Numbered from the stretch's first letter, positions 9,046-18,425 are shown. The stretch is DNA of 64,000 bases from CAZDUS01 sp964609375 (GCA_964609375.1 CAZSSA010000001.1:9301-73300); one strand, 5' to 3'. Numbers and translations: made by a program. The notes: a model not told the origin generated them from the sequence alone.

Positions 9046-9930
9046 TTACAACCTGTGCGCCCGCTTTGCAGACTCAACGGTGTTGTAAAGGAGCATTGTG
9101 ATCGTCATGGGACCCACTCCACCGGGAACCGGAGTGATCATTCGTGCCTTTTCCTTGCAACCCTCAAAATCCACATCACCGACAAGCCGGAAGCCCTGCT
9201 TTTTGGTGGCATCTTCAACCCTGTTAACTCCAACATCAACCACCACGGCGCCATCCCGTATCATATCCGCTGTTACGGTATTGGGCCGCCCCACCGCCGC
9301 AATCACAATATCAGCTTGCCTGGTAAGGGAGGCAATATCCTTGGTCCGCGTATGACATACCGTAACGGTCGCATTGGCATGCTTCCCTTTTGCGATCAGC
9401 ATATTCGCCAAGGGTTTACCAACAATGTTGCTGCGGCCCACAATCACCACATGCGCCCCATCAATCTGAACTCCGCTGCGGGCGAGCATCTGCACTACAC
9501 CATGCGGCGTACAAGGCAAAAACGCTTTTTCCCCAATCACCATGCGTCCCACATTCATGGGATGAAATCCATCCACATCCTTATCCGGATCAATGGCCAG
9601 AAGCACCTCCGACTCGTCTAGATGCTTCGGCAAAGGCAACTGCACGAGAATGCCGTTAATCTTCGGATCCGCATTCATTTTTTTAACCAATGCAATCAAA
9701 TCCTGCTGACGGGTAGTCGCTGGTAGACGGTTGTCATCCGAAAAAATACCAATCTCGTGACACGCTTTTTCTTTGGCAGTCACGTAAGATCTTGAGGCCG
9801 GATCCTCGCCCACCAATATAACGCCAAGACCAGGCGTCACCCCCTGTGCTTTCATGCGCTGAACTTCAATCACCAATTCATCCCGAATCGCCTTGGCGAT
9901 TTCTTTCCCGTCAATCACAGCAGCCGTCAT
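9046..9930 (-). CDS. folD: Bifunctional methylene-THF dehydrogenase / methenyl-THF cyclohydrolase
   Basis: Interconverts 10-formyl-, methenyl- and methylene-THF with NAD(P). The 294-residue product holds SYVTAKEKACHEIGI (catalytic Tyr and Lys), QLPLPKHLDE, the GRSNIVGKPLANML nucleotide-binding loop, DGAVVVDVGVNR and PVPGGVGPMTITML. Start ATG 9930 follows GGGAGGG by six bases; the in-frame ATG at 9948 lacks such a site. It lies 53 bases downstream of the MTHFR-like gene, in the operon with fhs, so together they cover formate to methyl-THF. Cofactor preference cannot be read from the sequence. Confidence 0.96.
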   Translation of the reverse strand: MTAAVIDGKEIAKAIRDELVIEVQRMKAQGVTPGLGVILVGEDPASRSYVTAKEKACHEIGIFSDDNRLPATTRQQDLIALVKKMNADPKINGILVQLPLPKHLDESEVLLAIDPDKDVDGFHPMNVGRMVIGEKAFLPCTPHGVVQMLARSGVQIDGAHVVIVGRSNIVGKPLANMLIAKGKHANATVTVCHTRTKDIASLTRQADIVIAAVGRPNTVTADMIRDGAVVVDVGVNRVEDATKKQGFRLVGDVDFEGCKEKARMITPVPGGVGPMTITMLLYNTVESAKRAHRL

Positions 9931-9983
9931 GAATTCCCTCCCGCCCATATGGATTAATTACCTAACGCACGGAACATGCAGAT

Positions 9984-10778
9984 TTAATTCCAATGCCCTT
10001 TTAACAAAGGCAACTGTGTCTTATGCCCCACCATGGCCAGGTACATACCACAGCCGGCATAGGTTGTCTGCAACGCCTTGAGATTCGCCATCGGATCGTA
10101 AGGCACATCTTCTGGGATTGTGTACCCCACACATTCGGAAAGAAGGTGAAGTTTCTTTGACATCCAGCACTCGACAAACACTGGTATTCCGTGCTTCAGA
10201 AGACCCATCACCCGCTCATCCTTTCCAAGTACCGGTTGCGTACAGATAAACTGTGCGCCCGCTTCGATCTTGCGATGAAGCTTGTCCACTTCGTGGTCCT
10301 GTGGCTCATAGGGATTAAAAGCCACTCCCAGAGTGAACACACCAGGATAGGTCTTGTGAATATAGGCCACCAGTTCAACAGCAGTCACGGCATTACATGA
10401 TAATCCAATCGCTTGAGGTTGAAGCCGGGGCAACCGCTCGTTGCCATCGCCAGAAACAACAAGAATGTCTTTCGCACCCAGTGCAGCACACGTATCCAGA
10501 ATCTTATGCAAGTCATCCTTTGTGTGAAAGGTGTTCAAGTGAACAGAAAGTTGCCCGGGTTTGACCTCCAGCCCAAGCTCAGGAATGATATCCGTCGCCT
10601 GAAAACTCAAATGCCCCATCGGATTATCCGTAATACAGGCAACATGCCCCCCCTCCATCACCTGATTAAACTTGATCGCAAACTTCTCAAGATCACCTTC
10701 TAAATCTTCGGTGCTCTGTTTCGGGGTCACGACCTCAATGTGGTAAACTTTATTTTTAATATCGTCATGAATCGCCAT
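9984..10778 (-). CDS. Methylenetetrahydrofolate reductase-like protein (MetF family)
   Basis: Predicted to reduce methylene-THF to methyl-THF using a bound flavin. The 264-residue product is a TIM-barrel-type MetF relative: it has the N-terminal acidic motif IEVVTPK (corresponding to the catalytic Glu in FEFFPPK of MetF), VSGDGNE where MetF has LRGDxP, and KIEAGAQFICTQPVL (family KVDAGADFxITQ). It is divergent and shorter than E. coli MetF (296 residues). Acetogens often pair MetF with MetV; no metV is present here. Position between fhs and folD supports the reaction. The electron donor is unknown, and a non-folate member of the fold remains possible. Confidence 0.78.
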   Translation of the reverse strand: MAIHDDIKNKVYHIEVVTPKQSTEDLEGDLEKFAIKFNQVMEGGHVACITDNPMGHLSFQATDIIPELGLEVKPGQLSVHLNTFHTKDDLHKILDTCAALGAKDILVVSGDGNERLPRLQPQAIGLSCNAVTAVELVAYIHKTYPGVFTLGVAFNPYEPQDHEVDKLHRKIEAGAQFICTQPVLGKDERVMGLLKHGIPVFVECWMSKKLHLLSECVGYTIPEDVPYDPMANLKALQTTYAGCGMYLAMVGHKTQLPLLKGHWN

Positions 10779-10809
10779 TGTTGATTCCTCACTACTGTTG
10801 TTATCCGGC

Positions 10810-12585
10810 TTAGAATAAACCGCGAACTCTCCCTGTCTTTACATCAATATCGATGTTGGTAAAGGCCGGTTCTGATGCCATTCCCGGCATTAGCTTGATA
10901 TCCCCCGCCACCGGCACAACAAACCCGGCACCCCTGTAAACCAAGATATCGCGAATCGGCAACGTCCACCCTTTTGGCCGTCCTTTGACATCAGGCTCGT
11001 GCGAAAGGCTCAGATGCGTTTTGACCATACAGGTCCCTAATGCCGCCGTAGCCGGCTCCGACTCAAACCGCTTCGCCTTTTCAAGCGCCACATCGCTATA
11101 CGTCACACCATCCGCCCCGTAGATCTCCTTCGCAATCCGCTCAATGCGAACACGAAGTGGCGTGTCAAGGTCATAGAGAAACTTGAAGTTGTTTTTTTCA
11201 GCCGCCGCCGCCACGACCGTCTCCGCCAATTCTCGGGCACCCTCCCCGCCTTTGAGCCAATGCTGCGAAAGTGCAGCATACGCCCCATTGGCTTCGGCAA
11301 CTTTACGAACTAAAGCCACTTCATTGGGCGTGTCAGTATGAAACCCATTGATGCACACCACTGGCCGCACGCCGCTCTTCTTGACAATCTCGATATGCGC
11401 CGCAAGATTCTCACATCCCTTCTCAAGAAGACCGAGATTCTCGCGCGTGTAAGCTTCATCAAGCTTTGCCCCGGGCTTCACCGCTGGACCGCCACCATGC
11501 ATCTTGAGGGCCCGAATCGTGGCTACAATAACAACGGCACTCGGCTTGAGTCCCGAAACGCGGCACTTCAAGTTCCAGAATTTCTCAAACCCAATGTCAG
11601 CGGCAAAACCACTCTCAGTAACATGGTACTCCGCTAGACGCGTGCCAATTTCATCGGCAATGATGGAACTCTGACCAATGGCGATATTGGCAAACGGTCC
11701 GGCATGCACGAAGATCGGCTGCCCTTCGATCGTCTGGAGCAAATTCGGATTGATCGCATCCACGAGCCACGCCGCCATGGCGCCATCTACCTTTAGATCC
11801 GCTGTGGTAATTTCGTTCCCCTCCTTGTCGGAAGCGACGACCATCTTCGCCAAGCGCTCCCTTAAATCGCGCAGATCCTTGGCCACGGCGAGAATTGCCA
11901 TCACCTCGCTGCCAACCGAAATCTGGAACCCAGACTCCATCTCAAAACCATCCATCTTTCCGCCGCGACCGATGATGATGTTTCGCAGACTCTGGGCGCA
12001 CAAATCAATACACCACTTGATCGCCACTCGCTTGGGATCAACATTAAGTCGCCGAATCCCCGTTCGAGCCAGCCGGGCATCATCGTAGTTGCGCTCATGC
12101 TGCATCCTTGACGTCAATGCAACCATGGCTAAGTTATGGGCATTAGTAATGGAGTCAATATCCCCCGTCAGGCGAATCGAAAAGGGAGCCAGAGGAATGC
12201 ATTGCGCCAGCCCACCCCCGGCAGCAGACCCCTTAATATTAAATGTTGGCCCACCGCTCGGCTGGCGGATGGCTCCGATAACCGTTTTGCCAATCTTCCC
12301 AAGCCCCTGAACCAACCCTATCGTGGTGGTAGTCTTTCCCTCCCCAAGGGGCGTCGGCGTAATGGCTGTAACATCAATGTACTTCCCGCACGGAAACTGA
12401 TGTATACGCTCCATGACCATGCGTTGGTCCACCTTCGCCAAGTTCCGGCCCATGGGAATCACTTCATCAGGCAATAAGCCCATGTTTGAAGCCAAGACCG
12501 AAATCGGCTTCATGAAAGGCTCCGCGGCCTCCGCAATCTGCCAATCCTTCATCCGTGTCGGGTCCAGAATTACTCTATTCGTCAT
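10810..12585 (-). CDS. fhs: Formate--tetrahydrofolate ligase
   Basis: ATP-dependent synthesis of 10-formyl-THF from formate and THF. The 591-residue product has the P-loop [20 protein letters not shown], the [14 protein letters not shown] loop, the folate-pocket region, and the usual C terminus [16 protein letters not shown]...GLF. It is somewhat longer than the typical 555-560 residues because of small internal segments. Start ATG 12585 is preceded by AGGAAGGA about eight bases away; the in-frame extension to 12636 lacks a site and reads through the intergenic spacer. Third gene of the operon, 54 bases after the methyl-THF methyltransferase gene. Confidence 0.97.
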   Translation of the reverse strand: MTNRVILDPTRMKDWQIAEAAEPFMKPISVLASNMGLLPDEVIPMGRNLAKVDQRMVMERIHQFPCGKYIDVTAITPTPLGEGKTTTTIGLVQGLGKIGKTVIGAIRQPSGGPTFNIKGSAAGGGLAQCIPLAPFSIRLTGDIDSITNAHNLAMVALTSRMQHERNYDDARLARTGIRRLNVDPKRVAIKWCIDLCAQSLRNIIIGRGGKMDGFEMESGFQISVGSEVMAILAVAKDLRDLRERLAKMVVASDKEGNEITTADLKVDGAMAAWLVDAINPNLLQTIEGQPIFVHAGPFANIAIGQSSIIADEIGTRLAEYHVTESGFAADIGFEKFWNLKCRVSGLKPSAVVIVATIRALKMHGGGPAVKPGAKLDEAYTRENLGLLEKGCENLAAHIEIVKKSGVRPVVCINGFHTDTPNEVALVRKVAEANGAYAALSQHWLKGGEGARELAETVVAAAAEKNNFKFLYDLDTPLRVRIERIAKEIYGADGVTYSDVALEKAKRFESEPATAALGTCMVKTHLSLSHEPDVKGRPKGWTLPIRDILVYRGAGFVVPVAGDIKLMPGMASEPAFTNIDIDVKTGRVRGLF

Positions 12586-12639
12586 GATTCCATCCTTCCT
12601 GCTTTCGCACTCACGATCCTCGGCTCGTAAAACCAACCG

Positions 12640-13662
12640 CTATTCGACTCCCAAACGGCCTTCCCGGTGCGCCGTAATGTATTCCACCCCGTAAAGATCT
12701 TCTCCGGTTAACAACGCCTTCGCTAATGCAAACGCCTCGGTGGTTGTATCCACCCCGGCGAGAATCTTGCTGTTCATCTGAAGCGGGTCCAGTATCCCAC
12801 TGTCAGCCCCTGCTTCCACCGCGAGCCATGTGAACACCTGATTAATGAGTTTTCTGCCCGGCATGCCAAAGGAGACATTACTCAAGCCGCCGGTGATATG
12901 AATGTCAGGACCATACTGCTTTCGAATGGCCGCCACCGCATCGATAAACCCCTTGGCATTATTTGAGTCCGTGGCCACTGGAAAAACCAATGGATCAATG
13001 TAGACATCTCCACCACGAATCCCTGCGGCCTCCAACGCTGGCATCAACCGCGCAATATTCACCAACCGCTGTTCTGTGTCCGATGGTAGATCCTTCTCTC
13101 CTGCCGCCGAGGCAATAACCACGGCCTTAAATTCAGCCGCAACTCGAATCGAATCTTGCCGCTCTAATGACACGGAGTTAACCATTGGACGCCCACGCCC
13201 CATATCGCAGGCTTCAAGACCAGCACGCAATATCTCAGGGTTGGATGAATCGATACTTAGCGGCAATCGGCTTTTCCCTTGAACCACTTTCGCCACCCAC
13301 CGAATCCCCCGGCACCGCTCCTGAATATCCGTACTAAACTCATCAACATTAATATCAAGAAACGATGCATCCGACGCCTCTTGGCGTTGCGCCAAATAGG
13401 AAAGGTAATCCGCCGCCGCCGATTTGCCATTGGCATCACCATACAATCCTTGCCACACGGCGACAGCACAATGCTTAACCTTGCCATTTTCCCAATCGGC
13501 TGTTTTAAGAAACGCATCGGGAATTGGCAAATACCGTGTATCCCCCTTCCCTCCATACACAATGGCGAACCCTCCCCCATCCGCAGGCTTGACGAAATTT
13601 CCGCCAACTTTGTAAACACGGGTGCAATGGATATTCTCGCCAACAACAATCAGTTTTTTCAT
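12640..13662 (-). CDS. Pterin-binding methyltransferase (methyl-THF:corrinoid type)
   Basis: Predicted to move the methyl group of methyl-THF to a cobalamin protein. The 340-residue product has a pterin-binding TIM barrel: start VGENIHCTRVY, DINVDEFS, the LSIDSSNPEILRAGL motif, YIDPLVFPVATD, and GGLSNVSFGMPGRKLIN, all characteristic of MetH folate domains and AcsE. An extra stretch of about 55 residues follows the first strand. Dihydropteroate synthase is unlikely because of the GLSN-SFG-P-R signature. It sits 24 bases after the homocysteine methyltransferase gene, so the two resemble the first two modules of methionine synthase made as separate proteins. No cobalamin-binding domain gene is in the window. 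Confidence 0.85.
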   Translation of the reverse strand: MKKLIVVGENIHCTRVYKVGGNFVKPADGGGFAIVYGGKGDTRYLPIPDAFLKTADWENGKVKHCAVAVWQGLYGDANGKSAAADYLSYLAQRQEASDASFLDINVDEFSTDIQERCRGIRWVAKVVQGKSRLPLSIDSSNPEILRAGLEACDMGRGRPMVNSVSLERQDSIRVAAEFKAVVIASAAGEKDLPSDTEQRLVNIARLMPALEAAGIRGGDVYIDPLVFPVATDSNNAKGFIDAVAAIRKQYGPDIHITGGLSNVSFGMPGRKLINQVFTWLAVEAGADSGILDPLQMNSKILAGVDTTTEAFALAKALLTGEDLYGVEYITAHREGRLGVE

Positions 13663-13686
13663 GAACGAATCTCCCTTAAGCCAATA

Positions 13687-14595
13687 TTACCGATTTTTAC
13701 TCTTAACATTTTGAAGCCGCTTCAACACAGATCCAATAGCCCGTATATGTTCAGGGGTAGTGCCGCAGCAACCACCTATAATCGATGCGCCTGCTTTAAC
13801 CATGGCCGGAATCCACCCCGCTGACACTTCCGGGACTTCCGGAAACACATCCATTCCGTCTATATTCTTCGGCAGTCCGGCATTCGCCTGAACCATGATC
13901 GGCACATCAGGAACGGCAACCCGTATCTCCCTCACTATCGCCACCATCTGCTCCATTCCCTGTCCACAGTTTGCACCCACAATATGCGCACCGGCGTCCA
14001 CTGCCGCTCGCGCCGCGTCAGCCGGTGTCACGCCCATCATCGTATGGTAACCTCCGTCCGCCGTGTGCTGAAAGGTGAACGTGCATAGGATCTCTAGAGA
14101 GCCTTGCTCCTTTGCCGCCTTGACAGCCAAACAAGCCTCGTCAATTGCAGACATGGTCTCTATGCATACCGCATCCGCCCCTCCAGCCGCCAGGGCATCT
14201 ATCTGCTCTTGAAACGCTTCATAAATCTCTTCCTCTGTGACATCGCCCATTAGAAGCATCTTACCTGTCGGTCCCACGGACGCAATAACATGCCGGTCGA
14301 CGCCAGCCGCTTCACGGGAGATTGCCGCTGCAGCCCTGTTCAATTCCACCACCCGTCCCTGCAATCCAAAATACTCCAACTTGAACCGAGTCCCTCCGAA
14401 ACTGTTTGTTTCAATCATGTCGCATCCTGCTTGAACATAGCGACACGCCACGTCCAATACTTCATCACGATGCTCAACGCACCACAATTCTGGACACTCC
14501 CCTGGCTTGAGTCCCTTCTTCTGCAAAAAAGTCCCCCATGCTCCATCAGATAAAAGTAACTCGCCGGCTCTTACTCGCTGGGCTATCGGTTTCAC
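13687..14595 (-). CDS. Homocysteine S-methyltransferase module (MetH N-terminal / BHMT family)
   Basis: Zinc-dependent thiol methylation domain, most likely making methionine from homocysteine. The 302-residue product contains DGAWGTFLQKKGLKPGECPE, ETNSFGGTRFKL, GANCGQG and IGGCCGTTPEH; the cysteine of GANC and the CC pair are the three zinc ligands of the family. Start is placed at GTG 14595 because GGAGGA lies six bases upstream; the ATG at 14649 would extend through that site. First gene of the operon and divergent from the PocR-AraC regulator. The methyl donor is not certain: with the adjacent pterin-binding protein, methyl-cobalamin on a third protein is likely. Confidence 0.87.
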   Translation of the reverse strand: MKPIAQRVRAGELLLSDGAWGTFLQKKGLKPGECPELWCVEHRDEVLDVACRYVQAGCDMIETNSFGGTRFKLEYFGLQGRVVELNRAAAAISREAAGVDRHVIASVGPTGKMLLMGDVTEEEIYEAFQEQIDALAAGGADAVCIETMSAIDEACLAVKAAKEQGSLEILCTFTFQHTADGGYHTMMGVTPADAARAAVDAGAHIVGANCGQGMEQMVAIVREIRVAVPDVPIMVQANAGLPKNIDGMDVFPEVPEVSAGWIPAMVKAGASIIGGCCGTTPEHIRAIGSVLKRLQNVKSKNR

Positions 14596-14653
14596 ACGCC
14601 ATCCTCCTTCACCGAATAAATATGGACATTCTGCCTGTTTATATTCCAAAATA

Positions 14654-14681
14654 TTGTACTTTGTCGCATTTTTTTTGTACT
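14654..14681. promoter_or_regulatory. Paired TTGTACT repeats in the divergent regulator / one-carbon operon region
   Basis: Two identical 7-mers TTGTACT (14654-14660 and 14675-14681) stand in direct orientation with a 21-base period, two helical turns, just upstream of the GTG of the AraC-type gene and within the 96-base divergent gap. AraC-family proteins commonly bind such direct half-sites. No convincing -35/-10 pair for either direction was found; TACAAT and TATAAA stretches on the minus strand are possible -10 elements for the operon. Confidence 0.4.
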
Positions 14682-14691
14682 GTTAAGCAAA

Positions 14692-16083
14692 GTGAAATCC
14701 GCCTCTCAAAACAATAAGATTTCAGCTGTTCTTGATAATATCGGCAGAACCTCCGGACAAGGCGCTGTTTATCACGGGCTACATGATCAGACAATGTTGC
14801 TCAACAACAGAGTCTGCTCCTTTTGCGTCCATGCCCTCAACCACGCGGTGTCAGCCCCCCTATGCCGTTACTCATGCTGCAATGCCACCGTTCACGCCAT
14901 GGCTTCTGGTGAACCCTATTTCTACCAATGCTGGGCAGGCCTCCTGTTTATAACGATCCCAGTTGCCCCCCAAAACCACTGTTCAGGGGGCATAACCATG
15001 GGTGGATTTCACACCCCTGAGCAACATCAGGATATTCGCGATACAATCGAACAAGCACTTAAAACATGGCCGACAATTGATGCAAACCCTTTCCTTGCCA
15101 AACTGACCTCGCTCCATTCAATATCCACAAGCGCCCTGAGGGGCCTCGGTCACTTAGCCATGGAATCAACTTTTTCAAGTGGCTTAAACTCCAGCGGCTT
15201 CTTCCTCGCTCAAAATGAGAAGTACAACCAACAACGTCGCATCGCTGAAGCATTTGAAGACCTTCGCACACAGAATGTTTCCACATCGGACCTGTTGAGT
15301 GATGCCTACCAATTAGTCACCTTCCTGAGCCGCAATGATCGAACCAATGCCATGGAATTCGTTTCTCGCTATCTCGCCAAATTACTCATGGCCAGCAACT
15401 GGGATCTTATAAAATTGAAAGCCCACGTCCGGATATTATTAGCCGTAATCACAAGCCACGACATCTTAAATGGTATTCCTTGGGCGGTAGCCACCAGTCG
15501 CGAGTTGCGACATATGGCAAGACTTGAACAGGCGTCAACCACCGAAGAAAGTTGCTATGAAGTATCTGAATGGATCCTTCAATATTTCCGAAAACCTGAG
15601 CGCATTTTCATTGATGGCCGTCGTCTTGGCGATCGGATTCTGAGCTGGATGCAGGCGCATTATCAGGAAACAGTCACCCTGTCAGTCGCCTCAAAAGCAA
15701 TCGGCGTGAGCACCTCAACCCTGGTCCATCGCCTACCCAGTGAAACGGGAAAAACATTCAAGCAGTTACTTCAGGAAATACGGATTACCGAGGCCAAGAA
15801 GCTTCTGGCAACCAGCGCTTTGGACATCAGCACTGTGGCAGAAAACTGCGGATTCTTTGACCAGAGTCACTTCACCCACGAGTTCAAACGAGCCATCAGC
15901 ATCACGCCAGGACAATTCCGCAAGTTACTCGCTATTCCGGAAATTGCCCTGCGGACTCCTAATACCATCAGCCTTGACGAACCCTTCATCTCAACACGCG
16001 CACTTGACAAAAAGACGTCGGGTCGGAAATCCACCTGTCGCCGTGATAAGCACCCCCGCCATTCCCGGAAAGCATCACCATAA
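14692..16083 (+). CDS. PocR-domain AraC-family transcriptional regulator
   Basis: Predicted ligand-sensing regulator of the divergent one-carbon operon. The 463-residue product has an N-terminal PocR-like sensory domain (about 10-105) recognisable by its spaced cysteines and the pattern FC, APLCRYSC, YFYQCWAGLLFITIPV, GGITMGGF; a middle helical region (about 120-300); and a C-terminal AraC double helix-turn-helix (about 325-425) with TLSVASKAIGVSTSTLVHRL and ISTVAENCGFFDQSHFTHEFKR. A basic tail of about 40 residues follows. PocR domains were proposed to sense small organic compounds and often accompany cobalamin or methyltransferase genes, which fits here. The GTG start lacks a clear Shine-Dalgarno, so the exact N terminus is uncertain. 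Confidence 0.85.
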   Translation: MKSASQNNKISAVLDNIGRTSGQGAVYHGLHDQTMLLNNRVCSFCVHALNHAVSAPLCRYSCCNATVHAMASGEPYFYQCWAGLLFITIPVAPQNHCSGGITMGGFHTPEQHQDIRDTIEQALKTWPTIDANPFLAKLTSLHSISTSALRGLGHLAMESTFSSGLNSSGFFLAQNEKYNQQRRIAEAFEDLRTQNVSTSDLLSDAYQLVTFLSRNDRTNAMEFVSRYLAKLLMASNWDLIKLKAHVRILLAVITSHDILNGIPWAVATSRELRHMARLEQASTTEESCYEVSEWILQYFRKPERIFIDGRRLGDRILSWMQAHYQETVTLSVASKAIGVSTSTLVHRLPSETGKTFKQLLQEIRITEAKKLLATSALDISTVAENCGFFDQSHFTHEFKRAISITPGQFRKLLAIPEIALRTPNTISLDEPFISTRALDKKTSGRKSTCRRDKHPRHSRKASP

Positions 16084-16109
16084 AAAAACCCGCCGTCTAT
16101 TACGGCGGG
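16082..16109 (-). terminator. Intrinsic terminator of the ribosomal protein block
   Basis: On the minus strand a 7-bp GC stem (CCCGCCG / CGGCGGG, arms 16089-16095 and 16103-16109) is followed by seven T residues (16088-16082). It sits 30 bases beyond the rplQ stop and ends the long translation operon. On the plus strand no T run follows, so it is not a terminator for the regulator gene. Confidence 0.88.
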
Positions 16110-16138
16110 CTCATGCAAGCGATCGCGAAACTCCTATT

Positions 16139-16603
16139 TTACTCTACTTTCTTCTCGTCGTCACCTTTGGTGCCGTCCGGAGTTTCACCTTCCGGCTTCG
16201 TTTTCCGTCGCTTATCGACCTGGGCGAGATCAACCCACTCCAAAACCACCATTTCAGAAGCATCGCCACCTCGCTGCCCAACCCGCACAATCCGAGTATA
16301 ACCACCGGGCCTGTCCTTGTACTGCGGCGCAATCATCTCGAAAAGCCGCGTCACATGCTTTCGATGCCGAAGCACTTCCAATACCTTCCGCTTGGCATTC
16401 ATCAAGTCCTCTGGCTTTCCAGAAACAAGGGCTTTCTTGGCAGTAGTCACGAGCTTCTCTGCAAGCTTTCTAGACAATCTAGCCTTCTGGATTGTCGTCT
16501 GGATCCTTTGCTCCTGAATAAAATTACTAACCAGCGAACTGAGCAAAGCCTTCCGCGCTTCCGGAGACCGACCAAGTTTTACACTATTCTTCCTGTGTCG
16601 CAT
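16139..16603 (-). CDS. rplQ: 50S ribosomal protein bL17
   Basis: Large-subunit protein near the exit tunnel. The product begins MRHRKNSVKLGRSPEARKAL and has GGYTRIVRVGQRGGDASEMV, the family C-terminal signature. At 154 residues it is longer than the usual 120-130; the excess is a charged C-terminal tail (from about residue 132, ending GTKGDDEKKVE) that is absent from typical bL17. It is the last gene of the block, 98 bases after rpoA, and directly precedes a strong terminator. The function of the tail is unknown. Confidence 0.96.
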   Translation of the reverse strand: MRHRKNSVKLGRSPEARKALLSSLVSNFIQEQRIQTTIQKARLSRKLAEKLVTTAKKALVSGKPEDLMNAKRKVLEVLRHRKHVTRLFEMIAPQYKDRPGGYTRIVRVGQRGGDASEMVVLEWVDLAQVDKRRKTKPEGETPDGTKGDDEKKVE

Positions 16604-16701
16604 ATCTAACTCCCAACAACCACTTACTACCCCACATTAGCTCTCAGGGCAATTACTGGCTTCTTCAACCCGTTAATAACATCGCCCGACAAAAACAGCA
16701 C

Positions 16702-17718
16702 TTACTCCTTGCCCGCCTCCGGGGCACTCAACATCTTCAGAAGCTCCTCGTCAAATTTCAAGCCAAGTCCCAATCCAAGTTCAGCCAGTTTCGCTTTAAT
16801 TTCATTCAGCGACTTCTTTCCAAAATTACGGTACTTAAGCATCTCCGCTTCGCTCTTCTGCGCCAATTGCCCCACTGTCGTGATATTGGCATTATTCAGG
16901 CAATTAGCCGCGCGAACGCTGAGTTCAATTTCGTTGACACTCATGTTGAGCACTTTCACCATCTGCTCACGCTCAAGATCAACCTGTGTTTCAGTGTCCT
17001 CAAACTCCACCACATTCTTGTCGTAATCAACAAAGACATCTAAATGGTGTCGCAATACAGCCGCCGAAACAGTCATGGCATCATCGGGGGTAATCCGCCC
17101 GTCGGTCGTAACCTCCAGAACAAGTTTGTCATAGTCCGTTCGTTGCCCTACCCGAGTATTCTCAACAATAAAATTAACGCGCTTCACAGGTGAAAATATT
17201 GAGTCAATCGGAATGCGCCCAATATCCTGATTGTCTTTCTTATTCCAATCTGCAGGACAGAATCCACGACCAGTCTTGATTTCCAAGACAACATCCAGTA
17301 AGCCATCCGATGCTAATGTCGCGATATGCTGCTTCGGATTAAGCACTTCGACCGTACCATCTGTCTGAATATCGCCTGCGGTCACTTCTTTGGCGCCTTT
17401 TACCTTGAGCGTCAAATAACGAGTCTCCCGTGACTGCATTCGCAACAGGACCTTTTTTAGATTTAAAATAATATCGGTCACGTCCTCCACAACCCCTGGC
17501 AATGCACAAAACTCATGAGGAGCGCCTTCGATGCGAATCGAGGCAATGGCCGCACCCTCTAAAGACGACAGCAACACTCTTCGCAGAGAGTTTCCTATTG
17601 TCCGCCCATACCCCACCTCCAACGGCTCCGCGACAAACCGTGCAAACGTCGGGGTGCAAGACGTCTCATCTTTAACTAGTCGCTTCGGCATTTCAAATTT
17701 GCTCAATCTGATTGGCAT
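16702..17718 (-). CDS. rpoA: DNA-directed RNA polymerase subunit alpha
   Basis: Assembles RNA polymerase through its N-terminal domain and contacts promoter UP elements and activators through its C-terminal domain. The 338-residue product starts MPIRLSKFEMPKRL, contains YGRTIGNSLRRVLLSSLEG, and ends with an alpha-CTD (SVRAANCLNNANITTVGQL...KYRNFGKKSLNEIK). Start ATG 17718 has AAGGTAG upstream; the ORF remains open further up through the spacer after rpsD, but that part has no alpha sequence. It follows rpsD by 46 bases, as in the standard alpha operon. Confidence 0.97.
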   Translation of the reverse strand: MPIRLSKFEMPKRLVKDETSCTPTFARFVAEPLEVGYGRTIGNSLRRVLLSSLEGAAIASIRIEGAPHEFCALPGVVEDVTDIILNLKKVLLRMQSRETRYLTLKVKGAKEVTAGDIQTDGTVEVLNPKQHIATLASDGLLDVVLEIKTGRGFCPADWNKKDNQDIGRIPIDSIFSPVKRVNFIVENTRVGQRTDYDKLVLEVTTDGRITPDDAMTVSAAVLRHHLDVFVDYDKNVVEFEDTETQVDLEREQMVKVLNMSVNEIELSVRAANCLNNANITTVGQLAQKSEAEMLKYRNFGKKSLNEIKAKLAELGLGLGLKFDEELLKMLSAPEAGKE

Positions 17719-17764
17719 GGATCTACCTTTCCCAAAAGAACTACTCCCGCATGGCGGGCTGCTG

Positions 17765-18391
17765 TTACTTGGAGTACAACTCCACAATCAACTGTTCGTT
17801 CACAAACGGCGCAATCTCCTCCTTGGTTGGAACGCGCAGTACTTCACCGCGCAAATTATCCTTATCCAAGGCAAGCCAAGAAGAAAGCTCTCGGCTCTGG
17901 GAATCCAGCGTCCGCTTAACGGCATCCTGACTTATCTTACGGCTTTTGACATCAATCCTATCTCCCGCCTTCAGGCACATCGATGCCACATCAGCTCGGC
18001 GGCCATTCACTGTCACATGCCCGTGCAACACAAGCTGTCTAGCCGTCCGCCGACTGGGCGCAAACCCTAGCCGATAGACTAAATTATCCAATCTCATTTC
18101 GAGCAACTGCAGCAACATCTCACCAGTAACACCTCGCTTACGCAAGGCGCGTTGGAATACCAGCTTGAACTGCCCCTCGCGCAAGCCATAAAAACGACGC
18201 AAGCGCTGCTTCTCTCGCAACTGCACTCCATAGTCCGTTGTCTTTTTCGAAGGACGCGCCCCATGCATCCCTGGCGCCGGGCGCCCTGTTTCAATCGGAC
18301 ACTTTGCCATCCGGCAACGATCACCCTTCAAGAAAAGCTTCATGCCCTCTCGGCGACAAAGCTTGCAGGCTGGCCCTGTATATCTGCCCAT
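17765..18391 (-). CDS. rpsD: 30S ribosomal protein uS4
   Basis: Primary 16S rRNA binding protein and, in many bacteria, translational repressor of the alpha operon. The 208-residue product has an N-terminal zinc-type cysteine set (CKLC ... CRMAKC, residues about 9-31), an S4 RNA-binding domain around residues 95-155 (MRLDNLVYRLGFAPSRRTARQ, LVLHGHVTVNGRRADV), and the expected length. It lies between rpsK and rpoA. Four cysteines mark it as the C+ form, in contrast to the cysteine-poor E. coli protein. Confidence 0.97.
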   Translation of the reverse strand: MGRYTGPACKLCRREGMKLFLKGDRCRMAKCPIETGRPAPGMHGARPSKKTTDYGVQLREKQRLRRFYGLREGQFKLVFQRALRKRGVTGEMLLQLLEMRLDNLVYRLGFAPSRRTARQLVLHGHVTVNGRRADVASMCLKAGDRIDVKSRKISQDAVKRTLDSQSRELSSWLALDKDNLRGEVLRVPTKEEIAPFVNEQLIVELYSK

Positions 18392-18425
18392 TCGAATTCT
18401 CCTCTTAGTTCAAAATCGTTTGCCG

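Noticed and set aside
14596..14691. Cobalamin or SAM riboswitch before the one-carbon operon
   Set aside because: The gap is only 96 bases and lacks the conserved boxes.
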